DNA of 64,000 bases from Anniella stebbinsi (taxonomy: Eukaryota > Chordata > Lepidosauria > Squamata > Anniellidae): contig JARDYH010000001.1 in NCBI GenBank assembly GCA_029215795.1, forward strand, positions 224,877,654-224,941,653, read 5' to 3'. Made by a program: the position numbers and the translations under genes. Below, piece after piece: positions 19,885 through 31,122 of this stretch. Each line of letters begins with the position of its first letter. The stretch's first letter is position 1. The notes beneath the pieces were generated by a model, which was given only the letters and a program-made list of their open reading frames with translations, was not told the origin of the DNA and ran no database searches.

Positions 19885-20320
19885 CTGTCAAAGACCAATT
19901 AGCCTTTCCTGTGATAGTCCTGTGTTTATGGAACTCTTTCCCCTGAAGGCTCACCTGGTCATCTTTTTGGTGCCAGGCAAAGACATACTTCTTTCCCCAG
20001 GTATTTAGACATTAGTTATGGCCCAATTGTTGTGAACTACTTTCGGGGGTGGTCATTCTAGGCCATGAGGGTAGAGCGGAGATTTTGCATATTGTGGATG
20101 AACACTTTTCATATTGAATTGTTTTCCAATTATGTTTTTATGATGCTTATTTTGATTTGCAGCATTGTGCTGCTGATGGTTAGTATTGATTTTGAGTAGG
20201 TGTGTTTCTGTTATATTAATAATGTATTTCTATATTTCTGTGTGTAAGGCACTTTGAGACTGCTTTTTGTGGTGGTGGGAAGCAGTGCATAAATTTAAAT
20301 GATGATGATGATGATGGCCA
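19885..20320 (+). mobile_element. L2-type LINE C-terminal and 3' fragment
   Basis: A degraded C-terminus (TGGAACTCTTTCCCCTGAAG) is followed by a T-rich 3' UTR and TAAGGCACTTTGAGACTGCT, GTGCATAAATTTAAATGATG and a (GAT)n tail. It is a different 3' subfamily from the CCGCCC-hairpin copies. Confidence 0.6.
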
Positions 20321-20359
20321 TGATGATGACAATTCTCATATATTTTACATCTAGCATAT

Positions 20360-21030
20360 TTATTTATTTTATTTATTTATTACATTTGTGTACCGCCCCA
20401 TAGCCGAAGCTCTCTGGGCGGTTTACATAGGATTAAAAACAATTAAAAACAATATACAAAAATTAAAACAGCAAAAACATACAACATACACACAATCTGT
20501 ACATTTAAAAACCACTTCAACACTTCAAAAAACTACAAAAACAAAACAAAACAAACCCAGGCTCCTCAGATATTGCCAAATGCCTGAGAGAAGAGGAAAG
20601 TCTTGACCTGGCGCCGAAAAGATAACAATGTTGGCACCAGGCGGGCCTCGTTGGGGAGATCGTTCCACAATTGGGGAGCCACCACAGAGAAGGCCCTCTC
20701 TCTTGTTGCCGACCTCCGAGCTTCCCTCGGAGGAGGCACTCAGAGGAGGGCCTTAGATGTTGAATGTAGTGTTCGGGTAGGTTCATGTCGGGAAAGGCGT
20801 TCCATCAGGTATTGTGGTCCCAAGCCATGTAAGGCTTTATAGGTTAAAACCAGCACCTTGAACCGGGCTCGGAAACATACAGGCAGCCAATGCAAGCGGG
20901 CCAGAGTAGGTCTCATATGTTCGAACCTACTGGTTCCAGTTATCAATCTGGCCGCTGCATTTTGCAGAAGCTGCAGCTTCTGAACCACCTTCAAAGGCAG
21001 CCCCACGTTTATCTTGATTGCAGTACACTT
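20360..21030 (-). mobile_element. L2-type LINE, 3' 670 bp with C-terminal reverse-transcriptase region
   Basis: From right to left on the minus strand: an 88-codon open stretch with VVQKLQLLQNAAARLITGTS and ARLHWLPVCFRARFKVLVLT (the conserved region after the L2 polymerase), then a GGCCTTCTCTGTGGTGGCTC end region, then 3' UTR and the hairpin GCCCATAGCCGAAGCTCTCT / GGGCGGTTTAC, closing in (AAAT)n. 5'-truncated, fairly well preserved. Confidence 0.85.
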
Positions 21031-21106
21031 TTCTTTCTAAACCCAAATTATATCTGACGAAAGCTGAAGAAGCAACAGGTGTCATGTGGTGTATGAATGG
21101 CATTGC

Positions 21107-21909
21107 CAGGGCTGGACTTAGGGGTGGGCGAGCTGGGTGGTCGCCCAGGGCACCAAGCTGAGCTGAGGAAAGGGCCAAGGTGAGCTGAACAGAGTGCCAA
21201 GCTAAGCTGAGGGGATGCCAAGCTGAGCTCAGTGGCTGGTTTTTTGTTTTTAAATGCACTGCCTGCTGTGAGCTGGGATGGCAAATAGCAAGTGCCTATA
21301 ACCTTCCTTTCAATGTTCTACAGGTTGTTTGGGTACTAACTAGAAAAATGATCTTCCTTCAGTTAGCTTTAGAGTACGTTTCTTTTCCCATTTCCACTTT
21401 GATGTCATGCGCACTAGGTGAAAATCAGTGGAACACAGCTTTACCATTAGGCAATGTTATCGAGCACTTAAGCACTTCAAATACTGTAAACACTATGAGC
21501 ATTGTGTAGATAATAATAAAATAAAGCTGTAAACTGTAAGGTCAGCTGGATACCTATTTTATTTATCACGTTTCTCATTATATTTAAAGATAAAAATAAT
21601 GAATATTTTAAAATAAAGAATGCTGACTTCTACAAAACAAAAAATATTGTAAGTAAAACCTGTGACCATTCTGTTGTGTTGCATAGCATGTTGCCACTGC
21701 TCAGAATGTGGTTTTTTGAACCTTGGCTTGTGCAAACTGTCACACAGTGGCTGAGAGATCAAGGTTTTGAGCAATGTTGTTCTTGATAGACATCACACCT
21801 GCACCAGGCCCTATAGATCCTCTGTGTGACCCTGCAAAACTGACCATGGTGAGGGGGGCACCAAAGCCACTCCTCACCCAGGGCGCTATTTATCCTGTGG
21901 CCGGCCGTG
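21107..21909. mobile_element. Non-autonomous hAT-type element (803 bp, CAGGG ends)
   Basis: Ends are CAGGGCTGG and CCGGCCGTG, flanked by the perfect 8-bp duplication GGCATTGC (21099-21106 and 21910-21917). GGTGGTCGCCCAGGGCACCA near the left and TCACCCAGGGCGCTATTTAT near the right are also inverted. The interior has a short tandem array of GCCAAGCTGAGCTGAGG-like units (21148-21238) and AT-rich unknown DNA. No transposase frame. Confidence 0.9.
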
Positions 21910-21924
21910 GGCATTGCTGACCAT

Positions 21925-22415
21925 CCTTTCCCTTCAGCATGCAGATAATGTAACTTATGGGTTAGGTGGTCCATGAAAGTGGCAAGTTATGTTGCACCTC
22001 CATGTGCATCATCATGTGTCAATAATAAATTGCCCAAACATATAATTACCGGCTTGGATCTAATGGCATTCTTTTATTCACAGAAGGCTCTTCGATCCAG
22101 CAGTGGCTTCTGTGAACAGAAAGGTGGGTCACTGATTTCCCATTCGCTCTGCAGCCCCTTGAGCCTCCACAAAATCTGGATTTGTGGCCCTCCAGAAAAA
22201 TGTGGGAAGTGGCACCAGGGAGGGAGTTGCAGGAAAAAAATGGGAATTTGTGAAAACCAACTCCCTCTTCCTTATGTGCTATTGAAGTCATGTAAGTAAG
22301 ACGGAAAGCATTGGATATAATCATTTGTTACTTTTTTTAAAAGGCCATAATCCAGCCAAACCTAAGCACTTTTAAGGCTGTGCTCCTATGAACATATGCT
22401 ATGAAGGTTTATGTA
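21925..22415. other. No recognised feature
   Basis: Non-coding. The part around 22150-22210 (GGCCCTCCAGAAAAATGTGG) may be hAT debris. Confidence 0.35.
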
Positions 22416-22417
22416 TG

Positions 22418-22600
22418 TATTTATTTATTCATAGTATTATTATTATTTTTATTCTGCTCCTGAGCTGAAAAGCTTCTGGAGTGGCTTGCATTCTGTAAAC
22501 AGCAACCAGTAAAACAAAAGAGCCCTTGCCTACAGGCTTACAAACTAAAAAGACATGACACACAAGGGAAACAGAATAGGGAGGGAAGAAGAAAAAATAA
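22418..22600 (-). mobile_element. LINE 3' end fragment
   Basis: TTTATTTATTCATAGTATTA, CTTGCCTACAGGCTTACAAA and CTAAAAAGACATGACACACA are a recognised inverted LINE/SINE tail common in squamates. Short relic. Confidence 0.5.
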
Positions 22601-22742
22601 GTAATCATTCTGCAGGGGTTGGTGGGATGGCCCTGCTTCCTGTCTCATCTCCCTCTGTACAGATGGCTGGAATGGCTGGTGGTGGTGGTGATAGATGAAT
22701 GAGGAGAACTAGCTCACTGAACTACTGGAGGGTGATGGCTTC

Positions 22743-22893
22743 AATGCCAGTGTAGCATGAATCCGCTCTGGATTTCAGTCAGAACCAGTCAGAACTCTAA
22801 AGGAACTATCCAAGGTGCACCTTGGATAGCTCCTATGTAGTTCTGACTGGATCTGACTGGGACCCAGAGAAGATTCACCACCCCACTGACATT
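22743..22893. repeat. 151-bp palindrome
   Basis: The centre GCTATCCAAGG-type block is perfect: CTATCCAAGGTGCACCTTGG then ATAG. Moving outward, CAGTCAGAACCAGTCAGAAC pairs with TTCTGACTGGATCTGACTG, and AATGCCAGTG (22744) pairs with CACTGACATT (near 22889). It includes a small CAGTCAGAA tandem on each side. Probably a MITE; no duplication seen. Confidence 0.8.
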
Positions 22894-22894
22894 A

Positions 22895-23540
22895 GAACCA
22901 CCAGTCTCCATTCAACTGAACCATGAAACTTAGTTTTAAATGAAGATGTCTGATCCTTGTCCCATTCATTTCAAAGGAAGAGTTAAATACATGCTTCAAT
23001 CTCTCCCGCTAAAATCAAGGGGACTTTAAAAATACTTAACTTTAGCTGGCTCATGCTCAATAATATGAATCATTTATAGTACAATTTATATGACCAAAAA
23101 GGTATATTTTAAAAACAACCCCCCTCCTCGAAGACCAAAACAACTTTCCCTTGGAGGCTGACGAATGTCATCCTGTCCATTCCTTTTAGCTGTCACTCAA
23201 AGCTGTAACAGTGAAATTTCTCTAGGGGGTGCAGTTAATGAACATCCACGATTTTGATGTATGGAGCTTTTGTTGTTCTCAAAAAGGAAGTTAATGTTGC
23301 TGCTGCTGCAAGAAAGACTCTCACAGGAGCTCCATGGGCCACGGCATTAGAATCCTCCACTGGAGCAGCTCCAAAGAACATGACATTATACATGAAGATT
23401 ATATAAATAATGAGTGTACTTCATCTGGTGTAATTGAATCTTTCAGGTTTGCCTTATGAACAGTAGAAAGCAAAAGGTTCCATGTATACTATCAGTTGTA
23501 TATGTTACTGAGCATTTGTAGCTGCACTGTATTATTAATA
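22895..23540. other. Unassigned DNA, low repeat content
   Basis: No repeat recognised. The 23160-23460 stretch, with AATGTCATCCTGTCCATTCC, TTAATGAACATCCACGATTT and several TAAT cores, has the look of conserved non-coding DNA but this cannot be tested here. Confidence 0.3.
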
Positions 23541-23543
23541 TTA

Positions 23544-23544
<1 letters not shown>

Positions 23545-23585
<41 letters not shown>

Positions 23586-23586
23586 G
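23545..23586. repeat. (AAT)n microsatellite
   Basis: Uninterrupted run of about fourteen AAT units. Confidence 0.9.
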
Positions 23587-23928
23587 TTTGAATGGCCCCT
23601 GTGATCTGATTTGTGGGGAGAGGGAATTGCCTCTGAAAATAAGACAGAGGTGCCATGAAATAAACCACTAATCTCTATGCATGATTCTTCCTTTATTCTG
23701 GGCCCTTAAAATTCCAATTTCAAATAGTAATGATGCCTTTAATTGAAAAACATATAAATGTAACAGGTCCTGATGGGGGAAAAACAAACTGAAAAAATCC
23801 AGTTGCTGATCCAGTTGAATCTCTAAAAGACTCCAATATTTCCTTTATTAAAAGTTAAAATTAAGGAGCCAGGACACATAAGGGGCTATGAAAGTATGAC
23901 TAGCTTGGACTTATGACATTGATCTTTG

Positions 23929-24057
23929 GGTATGATCTAGCCAAATTTAAGAACATTTAAGTCCTGTTGATTTCAATGGGAGAATCCAGCCCTGGCTTCA
24001 ACGTCTATTAAAATCAATGGGGCAAGAGTCTAATTTTGGCTGGATGAGGATCATACC
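23929..24057. repeat. Imperfect 129-bp palindrome
   Basis: GGTATGATCTAGCCAAATTT on the left is matched by AATTTTGGCTGGATGAGGAT / CATACC on the right. The inner pair TTGATTTCAATGGG / TTAAAATCAATGGGGC also appears. It belongs to the 'cattgatttcaatggg' class of dispersed foldbacks that also contributes 31123-31259 and 63485-63570. Confidence 0.6.
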
Positions 24058-24059
24058 TA

Positions 24060-25020
24060 TTCATTTAATTTTATGCATTTCCTTCTTATTTACTTGAATA
24101 TTGCATATAAATTATTTTTAGAAGTGTGTTCCACTTTATGTGAGTAATATAATCACCTTCATTTTGAATGTTGGCCACAATGGCTGTTAGTTGAGCTTTA
24201 GGCTGTCAATTCTGTCTGTTATGTCCTTCTTGAGAACTCTTCTCCAGAGAATAAGCTGCAGTCTTTCCCAAGTTGGATGTTGTGTCACAGCTGCCTGTGC
24301 CAAGGGACCTTGAGGCAGAACAGGGGAGTCCTGGGCCCTTGGGGGACATGGCTATCGTATCTTCCCCTAAAAACACACTTAGCCCACTCTTGAACTTGGA
24401 GCTTTTCTATATGAAAAACTCACAGTTGTTTATGGATAGTGATCCTCCAGTTTTGCTTCTATTTTTTAAGACCACTTTCCTGTTGTTCTTTTTATGGGGT
24501 GATGTGGTATTATTTCTGTAAGCAAAAGTAAGGGTATTTTCTTACTTATATGTTTGTGCTGTTCCATGATAGCACAGTGCCACCTAGAGGTTATGTATGG
24601 AAAAGCAGGAAAGGAATGCTCTTTGTGCAGAACTCTGCAATGGAAGTGAAAGTAGATACAGCGATTAACAGCCCTGCTCAGAAAAGCTCTGGAGACAGAC
24701 ACTGAGGAGCCACCAAGCCCCAGGGAACACAGATGCCTAAAGATGCTGGCTCAGCTGACTACCAGATGCAGAAGTGCCCTATGGAGAAATAAGACTTCTT
24801 ATGAGTAGAGATATATTCGTGAGCAGAACTGGGTGGGGCTCTGAAGTCCCAGGCTTAAAAGTCTTCTGTACACCACCTCCAAGCTTTCCCCCTGCTAACC
24901 CTTCTCTTCTCTGGACCTCCTTGTGTTTGGACTGTGGATTGCCCATTATTAACCATGCCTTTGGAACTGACCTGGGCTAAACCACTGGAGCTCAGTCCCC
25001 CATGTCATTCTGAGCACGAT
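24060..25020. other. No recognised feature
   Basis: Non-coding; short frames (up to 82 codons) show no recognisable motif. Confidence 0.4.
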
Positions 25021-25021
25021 A

Positions 25022-25256
25022 GACTAAGTGAGTTTCAGATGGTGTGTAGAGTCCTGGTTTTGGATTGGGGAGACCAGAGGCTAAATATTGAGGTCCACTG
25101 TGTGGCCTTGAGCAAGTCATTCTCTTGTAGTCCAATGTACCTTGCAGGGCTACTATGAAGATCAAGTTGGATCACTCCAAGGATAGAGACATGAACTCTT
25201 CAGAGGAACTGTAGCATTCAAATGTGATAAAATAAATTAGTATGACTTCCATTTAT
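25022..25256 (+). mobile_element. tRNA-derived (MIR-like) SINE, degraded
   Basis: GTGTAGAGTCCTGGTTTTGG (A-box region), GTGGCCTTGAGCAAGTCATT, TTGCAGGGCTACTATGAAGA and a final GTGATAAAATAAATTAG follow the same order as the copy at 30568-30800. Confidence 0.6.
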
Positions 25257-25259
25257 GAA

Positions 25260-25885
25260 GAATGCAATATATTTCCTAAATTCTTTCCCCGTAATATCGA
25301 GGAGATTCTCACAAAATTATAAATTGGGTCTATATTAGTCCTGGTACTTCATTATGGCCTATCAATTCATTTAATGGATCTGGAGCTTAAATCCAGCTTT
25401 TAGTTCTGTTGGCCACATTTGCACTATATAGAATCTCATGGACCAGAAGGTGCTATCCTGGAATTCATCAATTATAGATGGATTTTAATTCACTAGATTT
25501 TAAACATTCACAGCCTCTATAGATTCTGCTACAGAGTGTTGGCTGAAGCCAATTTGTGGCCAGCCACCATAAAGCTTGCTAACTCACACTGCATTTCTAA
25601 CAAAGCTGCATACTGCTGTCTCAGGAGCAGCAGTACAAAATGGTTGCTGTTGAATCCAAAGTCTGGTTCTCGGCTGGCAAAAGTATAGTCCACTGACAAG
25701 TTCTGAGCTATAACAGAAATTCCAGCTCTTGTTCCTTTGTGTTGCTCAAATCACATAAGGAAGCCGAAAGACACCCCAAATGATTTCTATTTGCAATGGA
25801 AGCACCTGTGGTCAGTAGAAGACTGGATTATTAATGCCAAGTTAAAACTTGTAAACCAACAGTTATTTCACTGAAATCAGGCAGT
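25260..25885. other. No recognised feature
   Basis: Non-coding. Confidence 0.4.
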
Positions 25886-25889
25886 CTTA

Positions 25890-26070
25890 TTGTTGTTTGT
25901 TTAAATTTGTTTTAGATATATGTGTGTTTCTCTGTGTGTTGTCTGTTTATATATTTGTATGTAAATGTTTTTATAATGTATTTTAAAGGTTTTAATCTTT
26001 GTACACTGCCTAGAGAGCTTCAGCTATTGGGCAATATAGAAATGTAATGAATGAATGAATGAATAAAAAT
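25890..26070 (+). mobile_element. L2-type LINE 3' terminus
   Basis: T-rich 3' UTR, then CACTGCCTAGAGAGCTTCAG, CTATTGGGCAATATAGAAAT and an (AATG)n tail. The hairpin stem is weakened by mutations. Confidence 0.75.
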
Positions 26071-26196
26071 CTATGCAGGGATCACCCCAAAACATGAGGC
26101 GGGTTTTTTGGAGGAATTGTAGCATTCAGATATAATAATATAAAGTATGGCTTTATGAAATAAAGTATGGATTCCAATTATAAATAATGCAAAAAA

Positions 26197-28271
26197 TAGG
26201 GGTGTGCACGGACCCCCCGGATCGGATCGGGACCCGGATCGGGACCTCCAATTTTGTCCCGGACCGGTTCGGACAAAATCGGAGGCCCCCCGGACCGGAT
26301 CGAGTCCGATCCCGATCCAAAAATCGGAAATTTTTGGATCGGCCGCCATTTTTTTCCCCATAGACTTGCATTGCAATGCAAGTCTATGAGGAAAAAATGG
26401 CGGCGGGTGGGTAAGGGGGGGCCTAACTCCCTCCCCCCCCCCGGGGCCGTCCGCTGTGGACGGCCCCGGCAGGTAAACCCCCTCCCCCGCGCTCCCTACC
26501 CCCCCTGGGGCCGCCTGCTTCCATCCGCTGGCGCCCGCGGGCGCCAGCGGATAGAAGCGGACGGCTCCGGGGGGGGGGGTAAGCCCCCTTCCCCGCCACT
26601 TACCTTCTCGGCACGTCCGGCGCCGGCGGCTACTACCAGCGGGCTCCGCGGCCTACTCTCGAGTAGCGCGCCGGGTGATGACATCACCCGGCGCGCCACC
26701 CTGGAGCAGGCCGCGGAGCCTGCTGGTAGTAGTAGGCGCCGGCGCCGGACGGGAGCCGCCGGGCCGGGCAGGTAAGGGCCCCCCTCCCCCCTCCGCGCGC
26801 CCCCTCCTCCCCCCTCCCCCCTCCGCGCGCCCCCTCCTCCCCTCCACGCACCCCCTCCTTACCTTTCCGGCCCGGCGGCTCCCGTCCGGCGCCGGCGCCT
26901 ACTACTTCCAGCAGGCTCCGCGGCCTGCTCTAGAGTAGCGCGCCGGGTGATGACATCACCCGGCGCGCCATCCTAGAGCAGGCCGCGGAGCCTGCTGGGA
27001 ATAGTAGGCGCCGGCGCCGGACGGGAGCCGCCGGGCCGGAAAGGTAAGGGCCCCCCTCCCCCCTCCGCGCGCCCCCTCCTCCCCTCCACGCACCCCCTCC
27101 TTACCTTTCCGGCCCGGCGGCTCCCGTCCGGCGCCGGCGCCTACTACTTCCAGCAGGCTCCGCGGCCTGCTCTAGAGTAGCGCGCCGGGTGATGACATCA
27201 CCCGGCGCGCCATCCTAGAGCAGGCCGCGGAGCCTGCTGGGAATAGTAGGCGCCGGCGCCGGACGGGAGCCGCCGGGCCGGAAAGGTAAGGGCCCCCCTC
27301 CCCCCTCCGCGCGCCCCCTCCTCCCCTCCACGCACCCCCTCCTTACCTTTCCGGCCCGGCGGCTCCCGTCCGGCGCCGGCGCCTACTACTTCCAGCAGGC
27401 TCCGCGGCCTGCTCTAGAGTAGCGCGCCGGGTGATGACATCACCCGGCGCGCCATCCTAGAGCAGGCCGCGGAGCCTGCTGGGAATAGTAGGCGCCGGCG
27501 CCGGACGGGAGCCGCCGGGCCGGAAAGGTAAGGGCCCCCCTCCCCCCTCCGCGCGCCCCCTCCTCCCCTCCACGCACCCCCTCCTTACCTTTCCGGCCCG
27601 GCGGCTCCCGTCCGGCGCCGGCGCCTACTACTTCCAGCAGGCTCCGCGGCCTGCTCTAGAGTAGCGCGCCGGGTGATGACATCACCCGGCGCGCCATCCT
27701 AGAGCAGGCCGCGGAGCCTGCTGGGAATAGTAGGCGCCGGCGCCGGACGGGAGCCGCCGGGCCGGAAAGGTAAGGGCCCCCCTCCCCCCTCCGCGCGCCC
27801 CCTCCTCCCCTCCACGCACCCCCTCCTTACCTTTCCGGCCCGGCGGCTCCCGTCCGGCGCCGGCGCCTACTACTACCAGCAGGCTCCGCGGCCTGCTCTA
27901 GAGTAGCGCGCCGGGTGATGACATCACCCGGCGCGCCACCCTAGAGCAGGCCGCGGAGCCTGCTAGTAGTAGTAGGCGCCGGCGCCGGACGGGAGCCACC
28001 GGGCCGAGAAGGTAAGTGCCCCCCTCCTCCCCCCCCCCGCTGTCCACTTTCATCGGCGGGCGCCCGCTGGCGCCCGCCAATGGAAGCGGCGGTGGGCGCC
28101 AGTGGGCGCCCGCCGATCCGCCGATCCGCCGAACCGGTTCGGAGCTTTTTCGGACCGGTTCGGATTGGATCGGCCGATCCAGCTGCGGGATCGGAAATCG
28201 GATAATTTATCCGATTTCCCACTGGACCGGACTCGGATCGTGGATCGGGTCCGATCCAGTGCACATCCCTA
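26197..28271. mobile_element. GC-rich non-autonomous hAT-type element H2 (2,075 bp)
   Basis: Ends are TAGGGGTGTGCACGG and CAGTGCACATCCCTA, and the perfect 8-bp duplication GCAAAAAA flanks it (26189-26196, 28272-28279). The subterminal regions are an inverted GATCGG/CCGATC-rich pair (26216-26345 and 28130-28260). The middle is an internally palindromic tandem array (separate entry). Extremely GC-rich relative to its surroundings. No transposase; the many short frames are compositional. Confidence 0.92.
26600..28020. repeat. 242-bp tandem array of a palindromic unit inside H2
   Basis: Six copies of GGGTGATGACATCACCC start (counting from GATGACATC) at 26677, 26949, 27191, 27433, 27675 and 27917. 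The spacing is 272 then 242 four times; the extra 30 bp in the first interval is a duplicated CCCCTCC/CCGCGCG tract. Within a unit, GCCGGCGCCGGACGGGAGCC and its inverse, and AGCAGGCTCCGCGGCCTGCT and its inverse, flank the centre symmetrically. Middle units look nearly identical, so the expansion or homogenisation is recent. Confidence 0.95.
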
Positions 28272-28444
28272 GCAAAAAAGCCCAGTACATTCTCTGCTGA
28301 TACGGTATACCATTTCATTAGGACTGGGTTTCTCGCAGTCTTCCAAAGCTACTGGCTCAAGCCACCATTGGAAACTGGATATTTGGTTGGGAATAACATA
28401 TCACTAATTTGATTAATAGTGTTTTTATGTTTGCATTCTCAAGA

Positions 28445-28585
28445 GATCTCCTAGCCAGGGATGGGTTACGTGCTGCCTTCCAGGCGTTTTGGCCTATAGC
28501 TCTCATCAGCCTTAGCCAGTCATGATGAGATTTGGAGGCCAAAACGTCTGGAGTGCCACAAATTGGCCACTCCTGTCATAGGTAT
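28445..28585. mobile_element. Palindromic hAT-type MITE (as 4128-4254)
   Basis: CCAGGGATGGGTTACGTGCT on the left and AATTGGCCACTCCTGTCATA on the right are diverged inverted ends. Inner arms CCAGGCGTTTTGGCC / GGCCAAAACGTCTGG are near-perfect inverses. Confidence 0.7.
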
Positions 28586-28872
28586 GTGCAAATATTATAA
28601 TTCTGTCAAAAGGAATAAACAAATGTATAGCATTGAAAATGCAGTCTTCTGGGAAGTCAGTCCTATTTATTTATTTATTGAATTGAATTTATATCCCACT
28701 TTTTTTGCAGTGAAGCAACGAAGGCTTTAACTGATGCATGGAGATTTTTTTCAATCTTAAAGTTAAAGTATTCAGTACTAAAGTTAAAGTACCTAATAGT
28801 TGCATGAATGAATCAGCTATATGGGTTTAGAAACAAAGAAACAAAGAAACAATTAATTTCAGTGATAAGAAA

Positions 28873-29355
28873 TAGGATGACCATATGTCAGGTAAAGCTG
28901 GTCTGCGAGAAGGGGGAAATGTCAGGTAAAACCAGAACATGTCAGGATTTTTCATAACAAATCCGGGAAGGGGAGGATTATGAAATTAAGAAAAATCTGG
29001 ATTTTTCCCATCCTCCCTCCCCCAAAGGGCAGCTCTACTTTATAGTCAATGGGAAATAACAAAAATGCTTACAGCTCCATCATTTTTAAAGATAAGGAGA
29101 TGAAACTTGGCACCATGATAGCACTTAGGTAAGGCTTTGGTGAGACCAAATTTGAAGCAGATCCATTCATCCATTGAATTTTAGGATTTTTTTTAAGTTT
29201 GAGATTTTAAAATTGAGTTTTTAAAATGCCATCATTTTTAAATATCAAGAGATGAAACTTGGCATCATGATAGCTCTTAAGTAGGGCTTCAGCCATGCCA
29301 AGTTTCAAGCAATTTTGTTCATCTGTTGATTTTTAGCAACAAAATTGAACTTTAA

Positions 29356-29393
<38 letters not shown>

Positions 29394-29943
29394 TTTATTT
29401 CTTACCCGCCTCTCCGTCTGGATCGAGGCGGGGAACAACAACATGATAAAATACATAAAACTGATTAAAACATAACACATATTATTAAAACTGCCTAAAA
29501 ATCCTAAAACATCCTAAAAACATCCTTAAAACATTCTAAAATTCCACTGGATATGCCTGCCGGAAGAGAACAGTCTTTATGGCTTTCTGCAGCAGAGTGA
29601 GGATACAATCAGAAGGTATTTGAGGGAAGGAGAGAATGTATCACACAGAGTATAGCAACAAAGTACAGCAAAAGTTACAAAAGAAGGAGTGAGTGAAGTT
29701 AATTTCAGATACATTGGATGTCTCACTTGTTATTTCAGTGATTTTAACATTAAGATGTCATGTAGATCAGATTTGTCTTAATTGTGTGCTATAAAATCAG
29801 ACATGTGACCAAGGCTATGTTCCGGTGGGCACACTCCCTTGGTGCTAGACTTGTCCCCTGGGGGTGGACATGATGGTGGGGACAACCCCTTGAGGTTCCG
29901 ACCATGTTGTCCTCCTTTTTGGTTTCCAAATATGGTCACCCTA
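28873..29943. mobile_element. Element H3 with FB-A-like ends, interrupted by an L2 tail
   Basis: Ends are TAGGATGACCATATGTCAGG and CCAAATATGGTCACCCTA. Internal modules such as AAAGATAAGGAGATGAAACT, GGCATCATGATAGCTCTTAA and GAGTGAGGATACAATCAGAA recur in order at 60390-60930, and a weaker copy lies near 42260-42390. An inverted L2 3' end (29357-29588) is inserted in it. Target duplication not recognised; no coding sequence. Confidence 0.7.
29357..29588 (-). mobile_element. L2-type LINE 3' end inside H3
   Basis: (ATA)n tail, TTTATTTCTTACCCGCCTCT, hairpin partner GATCGAGGCGGGGAACAACA, then A-rich 3' UTR. Same 3' subfamily as the LINE at 32930-34850 and the fragment at 53425-53600. Confidence 0.8.
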
Positions 29944-30039
29944 ACATAAAGCCATATTGGATGAAATACTACATGAAAGGCCCATCCTCAAACACCCCTG
30001 TCACCCCCACCCCTTGAATATCTTTCAGACAGGTCACTC

Positions 30040-30560
30040 TGACACCTTAGGACTGGGTAACAAGAGGCAGTCCTTGAGGTACCGAACCATGTATGGCTTT
30101 ATAGATTAAAACCAGCACTAGGAATTTGGCCTTGGAAACAGATTGGCAAGCAGTGCAGATGAGGCAGCACTAGATGTATATGTTTAGATTGCCTAGTCCC
30201 TGTTAACATCATAGTCATCAAATTCTGCACTAGTTATAGTTTTTGACCCGTCTTCAAAGGCTGCCCAACGTACCACACATTGTAGTAAATCTAACCTAGG
30301 CAGGATCTACAGTATTGCTTTAAAATGGTTTATAACAGTATTGACACTCCATATACAGTTTTCAAACTGTTTTCAAAATGTTATATCCTGCTTAGTGTAG
30401 ATCTGGACCTAGAGGTTATCAGAGCATAGACCCAACACCAAGCTATCCCCATCCAAATAGGGTCATAGCTGGACTTATGATGGAGAATGACTAGCTAAGA
30501 ATTATAGTATATTCTTAGGTGAGGAGATACATATACTGAAGCTGCAGTGGAAATTTATGT
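30040..30560 (-). mobile_element. L2-type LINE C-terminal fragment, split by a family C MITE
   Basis: CATGTATGGCTTTATAGATT, AAACCAGCACTAGGAATTTG and GTCTTCAAAGGCTGCCCAAC match, inverted, the L2 region at 20820-21000. After the MITE at 30297-30417 the match resumes with AGAGGTTATCAGAGCATAGA. Frame broken. Confidence 0.65.
30297..30417. mobile_element. Family C MITE, copy 3
   Basis: CAGGATCTACAGTATTGCTT, CACTCCATATACAGTTTTCA, CCTGCTTAGTGTAGATCTGG. Same orientation as copy 1. CCTAG occurs on both sides, a possible short duplication. Confidence 0.75.
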
Positions 30561-30567
30561 ATCTGTG

Positions 30568-30800
30568 TGAAGTAGTGTTTAGAGTGTTGGACTACAACTG
30601 GGGAGATCTAGGTTCAAATCTCTACTTACCCATGAATCTCAATGGGCCATGTTGGGTCAGTCACTAGCTCTCAGCTTAAATTTCCTCACAAGATTGTTGT
30701 GAAGATAAAATTAGGAGGAAAGAAGCTTGCACAATACCTTGTACTCCTTGGAGGAAAGGCAGAATAGAAATGTAATCAAACAAACAAACAAGCAAACAAA
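30568..30800 (+). mobile_element. tRNA-derived (MIR-like) SINE
   Basis: The head has AGTGTTTAGAGTGTTGGACT (A box) and CTAGGTTCAAATCTCTACTT (B box). The core has GTCAGTCACTAGCTCTCAGC, the tail CTTGGAGGAAAGGCAGAATA, and the end is (CAAA)n. The best-preserved SINE in the window. Confidence 0.85.
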
Positions 30801-31122
30801 CAAATGTGAATACTGCCAAGAGGCTATAGGTTGATTTTTAGAACTGCCACTGAGGAAAATGTTGGTCAAACCACATTCAGCACTTTTGGCAAATGTATTA
30901 GTCTTAATTACGTTAAGCTTGTTTATTATACTGCATAACTATTGGAAGTTTCATTAGAGATGTTATATTATAGGTATGACAGCCACAGTTTATCACTTTT
31001 ATTAAATGACTTGTGAGGACTGTATTAGTACTAAATTGTCATAAGCATACTGTGAGAATCTAGAGAATCGTTGTGAGCCAACTTGTTCTGCTCTGTGCAC
31101 TTTGACCTCACTCACAAGTGAT

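Noticed and set aside
20740..21006. Candidate host gene exon on the minus strand
   Set aside because: The peptide with KLQLLQNAAARLITG and LHWLPV is the C-terminal region of an L2 LINE.
26071..28318. Many proline/arginine-rich open frames
   Set aside because: Products of the GC-rich tandem array in element H2; the repeats are palindromic and frames appear on both strands.
28873..29943. 8-bp target duplication for H3
   Set aside because: The flanks ATAAGAAA and ACATAAAG do not match well enough; its boundaries rest on the inverted ends only.
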